Part shown: in pieces, positions 1 through 6,505 of the stretch | Layout of the letters: every line of letters begins with the position of its first letter | How positions within the stretch are numbered: position 1 is the first letter of the stretch | Assembly: GCA_030446955.1 (NCBI GenBank) | Contig: JAUJMG010000153.1 | Location: 1-8,659, forward strand | Reading direction: 5' to 3' | Length of the DNA: 8,659 nt | From: Thermomicrobiales bacterium | Lineage (GTDB): Bacteria; Chloroflexota; Chloroflexia; Thermomicrobiales; UBA6265 | Made by a program: the position numbers and the translations under genes | The notes under the pieces: model-generated | Told to the model about the DNA's origin: nothing | Databases searched by the model: none | Seen by the model: the letters and a program-made list of their open reading frames with translations, nothing else

Positions 1-1
1 C

Positions 2-52
2 CTGGCTGGGGAGACCGCGCGGCGAGCGGGGACGGGCGATGGGGCGGCCTAA
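2..52 (+). CDS. 3' end of an upstream gene (partial)
   Basis: A reading frame open from the window edge ends at TAA (50-52) and gives the tail LAGETARRAGTGDGAA. Its end overlaps the ATG at 39, the same overlapping style as the rest of the operon, which is the main reason to consider it real. A second frame is also open to the window edge (the frame of the next ORF), so the choice between a separate upstream gene and a longer version of the next ORF cannot be settled here. The product cannot be recognised from 16 residues. Confidence 0.3.
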   Translation: MAGETARRAGTGDGAA

Positions 53-233
53 CCCCCGCGGCCCGGCGCCGCTACCCATCGCCGCTCGTCGTGCCGCCTG
101 GGATCGCCTCTGGCAGATCCTCCTTGCCCCACCAGTTGGCGAGACCGCAGGGGGCGAGTCCGAGTTAGGGCCGCCCCCCTCCGCGGAGGACCTGGAGGCC
201 GGGCGCCCAGTAACCTGCAGAGCTGCCCGATGA
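39..233 (+). CDS. small hypothetical protein, first gene of the replication operon
   Basis: This is a 64-residue ORF whose TGA overlaps the ATG of the primase-helicase (ATGA at 230-233), the arrangement expected of translationally coupled genes. The protein has a Pro/Arg-rich start, a short amphipathic segment rich in Ala, Arg and Trp (about residues 16-30, with AAWDRLWQILLAP), then an acidic Pro/Gly-rich tail. It has no cysteine cluster, signal peptide or recognised domain. A weak purine-rich stretch (gagcggggac) precedes the ATG at 39. The frame is open upstream to the window edge, so a longer form starting outside the window is possible. In GC-rich DNA short ORFs are common by chance; the overlap with the next gene and the helix-like segment are the support. 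Confidence 0.5.
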   Translation: MGRPNPRGPAPLPIAARRAAWDRLWQILLAPPVGETAGGESELGPPPSAEDLEAGRPVTCRAAR

Positions 234-2587
234 GCGACCCCTTGGGCCGGGTCCTGGCGCAACTTCCCACGGCGCGGCGGACCGGCCGGGGCTGGCGCGA
301 CCGCTGTCCGGTCCACGGTGGCGAGAGCACCACCAGCCTCAGCCTCGCCCTCGGCGAGGACGGCCGCGTCCTGCTCCACTGCCACGCCGGTTGCCCCCCC
401 GAGGCCATCCTGGCCACGCTCGGTCTCGCCACCCGCGACCTCTTCCCCTCACCGGCTTCGCCCACCGTCCTCGGGTCCTCGTCCCAGGGCGCCAACGGGC
501 GGGGCCGATCGGGCGTCGTCACCTACGACTACGTCGATGCCCACGGGACCCTCCTGTACCAGACGGTCCGCCGCGACCCGAAGGGCTTCTTCCAGCGCCG
601 CCCCGACGGGCGCGGCGGCTGGATCCACGATCTCACCGGTGTCGGGCGGGTTCTCTACCGCCTGCCCGAGCTGCTGGCCTCCACGGGTCCGGTCTGGCTG
701 CCCGAGGGGGAGAAGGACGCCGACGCCCTAGCTGCCCTCGGCTTCACCGCCACCACCACCGTCGGCGGCGCGACTGCCCCCTGGTTGGCCCCGTACACCG
801 CCGCTCTGCGTGATCGCCACGTCGCTCTGCTGGCCGACAACGACGACCCGGGCCAAGCCCGCGTCCAGCACGTCGCCCGGGCGCTGCTCGGCGCAGCGGC
901 CAGTGTCCGGATCGTCGACCTGCCCGGTCTGCCCCCGAAAGGTGACGTCAGCGACTGGCTCGCCGCCGGCCGCAGCAGGGAAGAGTTGCTTGCCCTCGCC
1001 CGAGCAACCCCGCCGCTGGTCGAGGCCGACCTCGCCGATGCGACATCGCCCAATACTTCATATCTTCATTCTTCTCTTCATGCTTCGCTGTCGGAGGCTG
1101 CTCGCGGTCCTGCGCCCAAGGTACCCCCCTTTCCGGTCGAGGTCTTCCCAGCGGTGATCCGCCGCTACGTTGAGGCGGGGGCGGCGGCGCTCGGGGTCCC
1201 GTTCGATATGGTGGCCGTGCCGCTGCTCGCCTTCGCCGCCGGTGCTATCGGCAACACCCGGGCGCTGCGGGTCAAGGCCGGCTGGGTTGTCCGTCCCATC
1301 CTCTGGCTGGCCGTGATTGGCGAGCCTGGCAGCGGCAAGAGCCCCGCCCTCGACCACGCTCGTCACCCCCTCGACGCCCTCCAGCGCGCGGCCTGGGAGA
1401 CCTTCCGAACAGCAATGCAGCAGTGGGAGCTGGATGCCGCGGCGGCAAAGGCGGAGAAGCCGCCGGCGCCATCTCCCCCCAAGCCGGTGTTGGAGCACTT
1501 CTTCACCACCGACGCCACCACTGAGGCGCTGGCGGCGATGCTCGGGACCTCGCCGGGGCTGACGCTGGTGCGGGACGAATTGGTCGGCTGGGTCAAGAGC
1601 CACGACGCCTACCGCAAGGGGGGTGATCGTCAGAACTGGCTCAGCCTCTGGGCCGGTGCCCCGCTCAAGGTCGACCGGCGCGGGGCGGGGGCCCTCTACG
1701 TCCCCCGCCCGACCGCCTCCGTCGTCGGGGGTATCCAGCCAGAGTTGCTCTCGGAGCTGGCCGAGGAGGCCAACCGGCGCGACGGCTTCGTCGACCGCTT
1801 CGGGCTGTGCTGGCCCGACGCCCAGCCCGCCCGCTGGACGGAGGCGACCGTGGACGGGGCCACCACCCAGGCCGCCGAGGCGCTCTTCGCCGAGTTACGG
1901 CCGAAGGTGCCGCCCGACGAGCCTCGGGTGGTCGACCTAGCGCCGGGAGCCAAGCGGGCCTTCGCCGCCTGGTTCGACGAGAACGCCGACCTGGTGGCGG
2001 GGGCGATGGGGCTGGCGGCGGGATGCGCGGCGAAACTGCCGGGGCAGTGCGCGCGGATCGCCCTGGTGTTGCACGCCCTCCACCACCCCCACGACTTAGG
2101 GCGGGAGGTGGGGGAGGGGACGGTGCTGGATGCGATCGCGGTGGTCGAGTACTTCCGCAACCACCTCGCCCGTGTGCTGCCCGCCTTCGGTGCGAGCGGC
2201 GCCAGTAGCGGGAGGGGGAGTGCCGGGCTAATGGGGCGCGTGATGCGCATCCTCCAGGACGGGGGAGGCGGCTGGATCAGCCGGACGGAGCTGCACCGCC
2301 GGCTCGGAGGCAGCGTCGAGGCCGGCGCCCTGAGTGTGGCGTTAACCTCGCTGGCGGCAGCGGGGAAGGCGGCGACTCGATCCGTGCCGACGGGAGCGCG
2401 TGCGCGCGAGGAGTGGCGCTGGGTCGGGGCGGAGGAGGAGTCCGAGGACGGGGTGACGCAGGGAGCGAAGAATGAAGATATGAAGCATTGCCCGGAGGAC
2501 CACGCTAATGCTTCATATCTTCATATCTTCGGAGCCAACGCAGGCGGCGGGGCCAGCGGCGGGGGGATCCAGGAGACGCTGCTGTGA
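230..2587 (+). CDS. CHC2 zinc-finger / Toprim / DUF3987 primase-helicase
   Basis: This is a mobile-element replication protein of 785 residues, expected to make primers and unwind DNA at a replication fork. Visible modules, in order: a CHC2-type zinc finger (C26-P-V-H29, then C51-H-A-G-C55); a Toprim fold with the glutamate motif EGEKDAD (E159) and the acidic motif ADNDD (D203, D205, D206); a linker with an AT-rich repeat (residues 275-286); and a DUF3987-type ATPase with Walker A GEPGSGKS (364-371), a Walker B-like LTLVRDE (D449, E450) and RRDGFVDRFG with candidate arginine fingers R517 and R523. A winged-helix-like segment follows (about 667-733), then a Gly-rich tail containing a second repeat cluster (748-767). 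No separate primase polymerase domain is evident, so primer synthesis would rest on the CHC2/Toprim half or be absent. The start is the ATG overlapping the preceding stop; the end overlaps the next gene by GTGA. The catalytic motifs look intact. Confidence 0.93.
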   Translation: MSDPLGRVLAQLPTARRTGRGWRDRCPVHGGESTTSLSLALGEDGRVLLHCHAGCPPEAILATLGLATRDLFPSPASPTVLGSSSQGANGRGRSGVVTYDYVDAHGTLLYQTVRRDPKGFFQRRPDGRGGWIHDLTGVGRVLYRLPELLASTGPVWLPEGEKDADALAALGFTATTTVGGATAPWLAPYTAALRDRHVALLADNDDPGQARVQHVARALLGAAASVRIVDLPGLPPKGDVSDWLAAGRSREELLALARATPPLVEADLADATSPNTSYLHSSLHASLSEAARGPAPKVPPFPVEVFPAVIRRYVEAGAAALGVPFDMVAVPLLAFAAGAIGNTRALRVKAGWVVRPILWLAVIGEPGSGKSPALDHARHPLDALQRAAWETFRTAMQQWELDAAAAKAEKPPAPSPPKPVLEHFFTTDATTEALAAMLGTSPGLTLVRDELVGWVKSHDAYRKGGDRQNWLSLWAGAPLKVDRRGAGALYVPRPTASVVGGIQPELLSELAEEANRRDGFVDRFGLCWPDAQPARWTEATVDGATTQAAEALFAELRPKVPPDEPRVVDLAPGAKRAFAAWFDENADLVAGAMGLAAGCAAKLPGQCARIALVLHALHHPHDLGREVGEGTVLDAIAVVEYFRNHLARVLPAFGASGASSGRGSAGLMGRVMRILQDGGGGWISRTELHRRLGGSVEAGALSVALTSLAAAGKAATRSVPTGARAREEWRWVGAEEESEDGVTQGAKNEDMKHCPEDHANASYLHIFGANAGGGASGGGIQETLL
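1052..1087 (+). repeat. AT-rich iteron-like repeat cluster A (CTTCAT units)
   Basis: An AT-rich island lies within very GC-rich coding DNA. CTTCATAT starts at 1056, CTTCATTC at 1064 and CTTCATGC at 1076. The first 18 bases (AATACTTCATATCTTCAT) match the copy at 2507-2524 in the same orientation with one mismatch. Bases 1052-1074 match the reverse complement of 2467-2489 at 22 of 23 positions. In the protein it encodes residues N275 to S286 (NTSYLHSSLHAS), between the Toprim and DUF3987 domains, where a linker would tolerate inserted sequence. Confidence 0.8.
2467..2530 (+). repeat. AT-rich inverted repeat plus tandem CTTCATAT units, cluster B
   Basis: The left arm ATGAAGATATGAAGCATT (2472-2489) and right arm AATGCTTCATATCTTCAT (2507-2524) are perfect 18-bp reverse complements around a 17-nt GC-rich spacer (2490-2506). 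The right arm continues as a tandem repeat: CTTCATAT at 2511 and 2519, then CTTC at 2527. The arms are AT-rich in otherwise very GC-rich DNA. It encodes residues 748-767 in the C-terminal tail of the primase-helicase (NEDMKH for the left arm, NASYLHIF for the right), about 55 bases before the stop. In RNA it would form a stable hairpin just upstream of the coupled start at 2584. Confidence 0.85.
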
Positions 2588-2970
2588 GCGCCGTCACCCT
2601 GCTGCTCGAACTCCATGCGCGGGGGATCGCCGTGGACGTGGCCGGTGGGCACATCCGCTGCCGCCACCGACCGGGCGCCCTCCCGCCGGAGCTGGCGGGT
2701 CGGGTGCGGGCACGGCGGGGGGAAGTGCTCGCTCTCCTGGCTGATCCGGATGTGCTGCGGGAGGCGGCGGCGCGGGCGATCTTCGACGCCGAGCCTGACG
2801 AGGGCAAGCGACCCGAGGGTGAGGTCACACAAGAGGGGCTTCGCTGCCGCGCGTGCCGGTCCGAACGCGACCCGGAGATGACCGTCTGCCCGGTCTGCCA
2901 CCCCCCGCTCGGGCGGACCATCCAGGAGGTGAAGTCTGTCCGTCGCACTCCAGGAGAGGATGTCACATGA
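2584..2970 (+). CDS. TubC_N-like docking domain fused to a zinc ribbon
   Basis: A 128-residue protein starting with GTG that overlaps the primase-helicase stop (GTGA at 2584-2587). Residues 1-55 resemble the TubC N-terminal docking domain: a helix (VTLLLELHARGI), a beta hairpin (VDVAGGHIRCRH), PPEL, then a helix ending EVLALLADP. That fold is best known as a protein-protein docking module in NRPS/PKS assembly lines, but similar stand-alone domains also occur in other small proteins. A charged linker follows, then a four-cysteine ribbon (C88-x2-C91, C102-x2-C105). The likely role, by inference, is an adaptor that binds a partner and DNA or RNA during element replication. It ends in ATGA overlap with the next gene. 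The domain resemblance is by eye, without a profile search. Confidence 0.82.
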   Translation: MSAVTLLLELHARGIAVDVAGGHIRCRHRPGALPPELAGRVRARRGEVLALLADPDVLREAAARAIFDAEPDEGKRPEGEVTQEGLRCRACRSERDPEMTVCPVCHPPLGRTIQEVKSVRRTPGEDVT

Positions 2971-3143
2971 GCCTCGACATCCGCTGCCATTGCTGCGATG
3001 ATCGCTTTGGCCCCGATGGCTTCGCGCCGATGCTTCGCACCCGTCGCCTCTGCCCGCGCTACCGAGGTCCCCTGCCAGCCCCCGGCAGGGTGCCGTCCAT
3101 GGACTGCGGCCGGGGCTTCCTGTGCCTACCGGTGGCCCCGTGA
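2967..3143 (+). CDS. 58-residue cysteine-rich small protein, putative zinc-binding
   Basis: The ATG at 2967 overlaps the preceding TGA as ATGA, and the TGA at 3141 overlaps the next GTG as GTGA. The product MSLDIRCHCCDDRFGPDGF... has cysteines at 7, 9, 10, 29, 47 and 53, with CHCC near the start, CPRY mid-protein and CGRGFLC near the end; some of these could ligate one zinc ion. No signal peptide or membrane segment is seen. The same frame is open upstream to 2853, but the residues before 2967 are a shadow of the preceding gene, and the ATGA overlap favours the short form. No known family is recognised. Its place between two other cysteine-containing proteins suggests a shared role in replication or regulation of the element, which is inference. 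Confidence 0.6.
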   Translation: MSLDIRCHCCDDRFGPDGFAPMLRTRRLCPRYRGPLPAPGRVPSMDCGRGFLCLPVAP

Positions 3144-3367
3144 GTCGCCACCTTTGGCGCTGCCGCAATCTCGCCTGCCCCGATCCCCATGGGGCGGTCC
3201 TCGGCCGGCTGACCGGAGACGGGAGCCTGGTCCTCGATCCGGCGGTGTCTTCCTTCCGCTGCTACCTGGACACGCGCCGGGTGGTGGTTGCCTGCCCTGC
3301 CTGCGGCATCCCTCGTCAGTTCCAGGGCGCCGCCGTCTTCTCGGACCACGCCGCATCACTTGCGTAA
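3140..3367 (+). CDS. 75-residue zinc-ribbon-like small protein
   Basis: The GTG at 3140 overlaps the preceding stop as GTGA and starts VSRHLWRCRNLACPDPHG. An in-frame ATG at 3122 would lie inside the upstream gene, so the overlapping GTG is preferred. Cysteines form two groups: C8-x4-C13 near the start and a CPAC knuckle in the second half, with a further Cys before it (SFRCYLD). This fits a small zinc ribbon with a beta-rich middle. It ends with TAA at 3365 and is the last intact gene of the coupled run; after it the operon degenerates. No family is recognised. Confidence 0.65.
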   Translation: MSRHLWRCRNLACPDPHGAVLGRLTGDGSLVLDPAVSSFRCYLDTRRVVVACPACGIPRQFQGAAVFSDHAASLA

Positions 3368-3391
3368 TCGGCGCGGCAAGTGGGGGGCGTG

Positions 3392-3825
3392 ATGAACGTT
3401 CGCCTCACGGAGACGTACGGATGGGTCGTGGGGATGACGGCATGGCAGCCGGAGCGGGCGGAGGCCCCGAGGTCGAGGCGCAGATCGCCTTGCTGGCGGT
3501 CGGCGTCGATCCCGACCTCCACTTCCTCCACACCGAACAGCTGGCGCGCGACTCGCTCGCCCTCGAGGTGATGGTGGCGCTCGGACCCGAGGTTGATCGC
3601 TAGCTCTGGGGCTGGCTGCGCGACGCCCGCTTCGCCAAGAGCGACTTCTTCGAGGAGCGGGACGGGACGGTGCGGCTCACGCGGCCGGTGACAAGTCACC
3701 TCGCGCCGACGGCCGCGCTTTCGCGGGCGGCCTTCACGCCGGTGATCGAGATGGTCGCGGCGATGCCCGTCGGCAAACGCGTGTCCACGCCGCCCAGGCA
3801 GGCGAATCGGAGCGCCGGGCGGTAG
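3392..3825 (+). pseudogene. broken gene of unknown function (probable frameshift plus in-frame TAG)
   Basis: A G-rich stretch precedes ATG 3392, which starts MNVRLTETYGWVVGMTAWQP in one frame. Beyond about 3460 that frame turns into Ser/Arg-rich shadow sequence, while the +1 codon register (codons beginning 3421, 3424...) becomes protein-like: EVEAQIALLAVGVDPDLHFL onward. That second frame stops at TAG 3601-3603, yet continues afterwards with convincing coding character (LWGWLRDARFAKSDFFEER, then a helical stretch) to TAG 3823-3825. The simplest reading is a gene of about 145 codons carrying one frameshift and one nonsense mutation. Alternatives are a short intact ORF from ATG 3442 to 3603, or readthrough of TAG. 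No family is recognised. Confidence 0.55.
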
Positions 3826-3837
3826 CGGCTCCGACGG

Positions 3838-4320
3838 TTGGATGACGACAAGCGGCGCGAGATCGATCTAGTGCCCGAGAAGGGCCGAGAGTGTGGGGGG
3901 GCCCTGAGCGGGAGGCGACGGCGGTTCTGCTCCGATGGGTTCCGCGAGTCCTATCTTCTCGAAGAAACCGTGCCGCGGTTCGTGGCAGCGGGGCCGGCCG
4001 CCCTCGCGCGTTTTCGTGCCGAGGGAGCTGACCCTGCTCATGGTGGGGATGCGGGACGGAAGCGAGGGAGGCGGAACGCGGAACACGTCGCGGCCGTCCA
4101 ACGGTGGGACCAGAAGCACGAGCCATTGGTCGACCTCGTTATTTGCGGCCACTTCGCCGGCTCCATTTGTCCTCGGCTGCAGAACGTCCCCGTCCGAGCG
4201 ATAGCCGAGGCAACAGGACTGTCGATAGGGTATTGCTCCTTCGTCCGCAGCGGTCACAGGGTGCCGCGTCCACGCCATTGGGGGGTGCTAATGCGACTGG
4301 CCAACGAACACACCGATTGA
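3838..4320 (+). CDS. degenerate zinc-finger / helix-turn-helix protein
   Basis: A 160-residue frame beginning at a TTG (3838), with no ATG or GTG nearby upstream; the start is therefore uncertain. Residues 16-37 (GRECGGALSGRRRRFCSDGF) look like the treble-clef finger C-x2-C-G...GRRRRFCSD-x-CR found in small DNA-binding proteins of mobile elements, but the first and fourth ligand positions are Gly16 and Phe35. The middle is basic and helical (about 68-95). The C-terminus (about 118-158, VPVRAIAEATGLSIGYCSFVRSG) reads as a helix-turn-helix followed by PRPRHW. A DNA-binding or regulatory role is inferred from the HTH. The weak start, loss of two cysteines and broken upstream neighbour suggest it is decaying or already a pseudogene. 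Confidence 0.55.
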   Translation: MDDDKRREIDLVPEKGRECGGALSGRRRRFCSDGFRESYLLEETVPRFVAAGPAALARFRAEGADPAHGGDAGRKRGRRNAEHVAAVQRWDQKHEPLVDLVICGHFAGSICPRLQNVPVRAIAEATGLSIGYCSFVRSGHRVPRPRHWGVLMRLANEHTD

Positions 4321-4444
4321 CATCCGATTGGAGCGAGTCAGTCACCCACGGGTTGGATCACGAGCGGAGGTCGGGAAGCATCCGACTGGCATCCTCAGCG
4401 AGACCAGCAACTTGTGATGGAGGGAGTCCTGCAACGGGATCCGA

Positions 4445-6505
4445 TCAGGAACGCCCCGGTCTCCAGCCATTGAGGTACTTCTCAGCCAACTCGATGGCCT
4501 CAATCAACGCCGGATCATCGCCTTCTCGACACGCGTCGACGATCCGACGAACCGCGTCTTCACCCCCGACCAAATCGACGAGACCGTCCCAGAGAAGCAC
4601 CTTCTCAGCGCGGACGGCTCTGGTTCCCAGGTAGCGACTCCGTTCCTCAGACACTGCTCCCTTCAGGAGCGCGCAGTCGAGGACGGTTCCCGTCGGCAAC
4701 TCGAGTCGCGGCTCTGACGCCTCGGTTGTGCGCTTGGCCCACGACAACAGCCGGAACAGCTCCGGCTCCGCCGCAAGAGCCTCCGGGTTCGCCGCCCGGA
4801 TTTCACCTCGAAGCGACGCCTCGAGCTCAAGAGAGGTGCCATGATCGATGAGCTGATGCCCTGCATTTTCGTCGTGACCAACAAGCCCGAGCAGCGTCCG
4901 TCTCCCGCTGAGCGTGCGGATCTCCGGCAATGCCGACCGGACCAACCGTGAGACATCCTCTGGGGTAGGTAATCGACGGAGCAGGCGGAGGACAACACGC
5001 TCGACCACGAGCTGTGACCCAAAGTCGAACATTCCGCGTGCGCGTTCCGGGATCTCGGGCTGGAGATTGAGCAGGACGATGCTCGCAGGTTCCGCAGCTT
5101 CAACCGGGAACTCGCCCTCGTACGCTTCCAACGCGCCAATGGTGTCCTCCCGCACGGCGGGGTCCAACGCCCGCATATAGGCATCGAACTCTTCTCGATC
5201 CGTCAAGAGTTGGACAGCGGCTTCCGCTCCCCAAAAGGCTTGCAGGCTCGTACCCGCCACCCGTTCGAGGTAGTACTCAAGAACGTCCGGATGGGCGACC
5301 CGTCGCTCACGCTGCCATTCCCTCAGTGACTCCAAGCCGTAACGGTGGTTCTCGATGTGGCGAAGCGCCGCCGGGAACAACCTCCGGATCAATGCTGTGG
5401 CAACGTCTCGATTCCCCGTCGGCACGGCCACAAGCGTCTTAATCGACTCCGCCCGCTGTTGTTCTTCGCGCTCGTTGAAGAACGTCTCCCTCCACGGGTC
5501 GGTGAGCTCTTCCCGGCACCGAGCAACCGCAGCGAAGAGATCAGGCAGGAACACGCGAACCGCCTCTAGGCCGAGCACGTCGACGAGTGCGATCTTTCCC
5601 TCGAGGCTTTGGACGGTGCCCCGGAGCGACGCGGCGTATCGGCGGACATCGCGCATGGTGCGGAAGAGCGGGCGGATCACCTCCGCGAAGATGTCCGGCC
5701 AACGGTCCTCTTGGAAGGGTCCCGGGTCGACGAGGCCCTCGAGGGCCTCGTCCATGGCTAAGGTGATTTGCCGCACCAATAGTGCGGCGGGAACCTCGGG
5801 GATGTCGTAGGCAGCCTGGATGATCTTCTCCAGGTAGTCGCGACCTGGCAGGCCGTCCTCGGCGAGTGCACGCTCGATCCGGGCTCGGTCGAACGCGACC
5901 AGGTACAAGACGTTCGGGAAGTTGGCCGTCAGCCGGACCAGCTTAAAGACGTCCCGGATCTCAGCAGCACTTAGCCGGTCGACGTCGTCAACCACGACGA
6001 TGATCGGAGCGTTCAAGTCGCCAAGCTTGTCCGCGAGTCGTTTACGGGTCTCCGCGACCCCTTTTCGCCGGCTCACGTGGAGCTTGCCGAACGCTTGGCC
6101 CGCCCCGCGGACCGCGTCAATCCAGGTTCCCACGACGGGCAGAGCGCGCAGCGGCGCGACGACCTCGCCGTAGCGTTCAAACTCGTTGGCGATCACTTCT
6201 AGCTTGCCGGGCTTCAGACGGAGCTGCGCCGACAGCTCGATGAAGAAGCTCTCGACGAGCTGGTCCGCGCCCGAGAACAACCAGGGGTTGAAGTCGAGGA
6301 CGGTGACCGCCGGCGGCTTGCCCAACTCCTTACGGATCAGGTTGATGAGCGAGGTCTTGCCCGAGCCCCAAGGTCCCAGCACCCCGACAACCGCCCCTTG
6401 GAAGACGTCAATCCGCCGAATCTCGCATGCGATCGCGACGGCCATCCGTGCCCGGTCGAAAACGTCCTCGTCTGGCCCATTGATAGGCTCGTCACCCCTG
6501 GTCAT
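4445..6505 (-). CDS. KAP-family P-loop NTPase, candidate phage-exclusion or defence protein
   Basis: A 686-residue protein transcribed against its neighbours. The N-terminal half is a KAP NTPase: Walker A GPWGSGKTS (44-52); the FNPWLFSG segment (72-79) typical of the family; Walker B IIVVVDDVDRL (168-178) followed by a FPNVLYLVAFDR strand/sensor region; and TMRDVRRY (283-290), the conserved basic helix after the ATPase core. Many KAP proteins carry two membrane helices between Walker A and B. Here that interval (about 113-140) is only weakly hydrophobic, so a soluble protein is likely. Residues from about 300 on are helical and match no domain I recognise; a sensor or effector role there is inference. 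F-plasmid PifA, which excludes phage T7, belongs to this NTPase family. The ATG has a ribosome site (GGGAG, 6516-6520 complement) and overlaps the stop of a short leader ORF. GC content is visibly lower than in the flanking operons, suggesting separate acquisition. Confidence 0.88.
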   Translation of the reverse strand: MTRGDEPINGPDEDVFDRARMAVAIACEIRRIDVFQGAVVGVLGPWGSGKTSLINLIRKELGKPPAVTVLDFNPWLFSGADQLVESFFIELSAQLRLKPGKLEVIANEFERYGEVVAPLRALPVVGTWIDAVRGAGQAFGKLHVSRRKGVAETRKRLADKLGDLNAPIIVVVDDVDRLSAAEIRDVFKLVRLTANFPNVLYLVAFDRARIERALAEDGLPGRDYLEKIIQAAYDIPEVPAALLVRQITLAMDEALEGLVDPGPFQEDRWPDIFAEVIRPLFRTMRDVRRYAASLRGTVQSLEGKIALVDVLGLEAVRVFLPDLFAAVARCREELTDPWRETFFNEREEQQRAESIKTLVAVPTGNRDVATALIRRLFPAALRHIENHRYGLESLREWQRERRVAHPDVLEYYLERVAGTSLQAFWGAEAAVQLLTDREEFDAYMRALDPAVREDTIGALEAYEGEFPVEAAEPASIVLLNLQPEIPERARGMFDFGSQLVVERVVLRLLRRLPTPEDVSRLVRSALPEIRTLSGRRTLLGLVGHDENAGHQLIDHGTSLELEASLRGEIRAANPEALAAEPELFRLLSWAKRTTEASEPRLELPTGTVLDCALLKGAVSEERSRYLGTRAVRAEKVLLWDGLVDLVGGEDAVRRIVDACREGDDPALIEAIELAEKYLNGWRPGRS

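Noticed and set aside
5..160. Similar segments around GGGAGACCGC (5-26) and GGCGAGACCGC (138-157)
   Set aside because: Only about ten identical bases in strongly GC-biased DNA; not enough to claim a repeat or attachment site.
49..522. Long minus-strand open frame opposite the primase-helicase start
   Set aside because: Arg/Pro-rich translation without domains, lying antisense to the CHC2 zinc finger; typical of high-GC shadow frames.
3070..3090. Perfect CCCTGCC/GGCAGGG stem inside the 58-residue gene
   Set aside because: Seven-base GC stems are frequent by chance in this composition, it lies mid-gene, and no T-run follows.
3316..3699. Minus-strand frame across the broken-gene region
   Set aside because: No ribosome site or recognisable motif. 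The plus-strand frames carry the protein-like sequence here, so this appears to be a shadow, though in a decayed region the case is less firm.
4321..4444. Gap between the converging HTH and KAP genes, checked for a bidirectional terminator or tRNA
   Set aside because: No convincing stem with a T-run and no tRNA-like T-arm or anticodon arm could be found.
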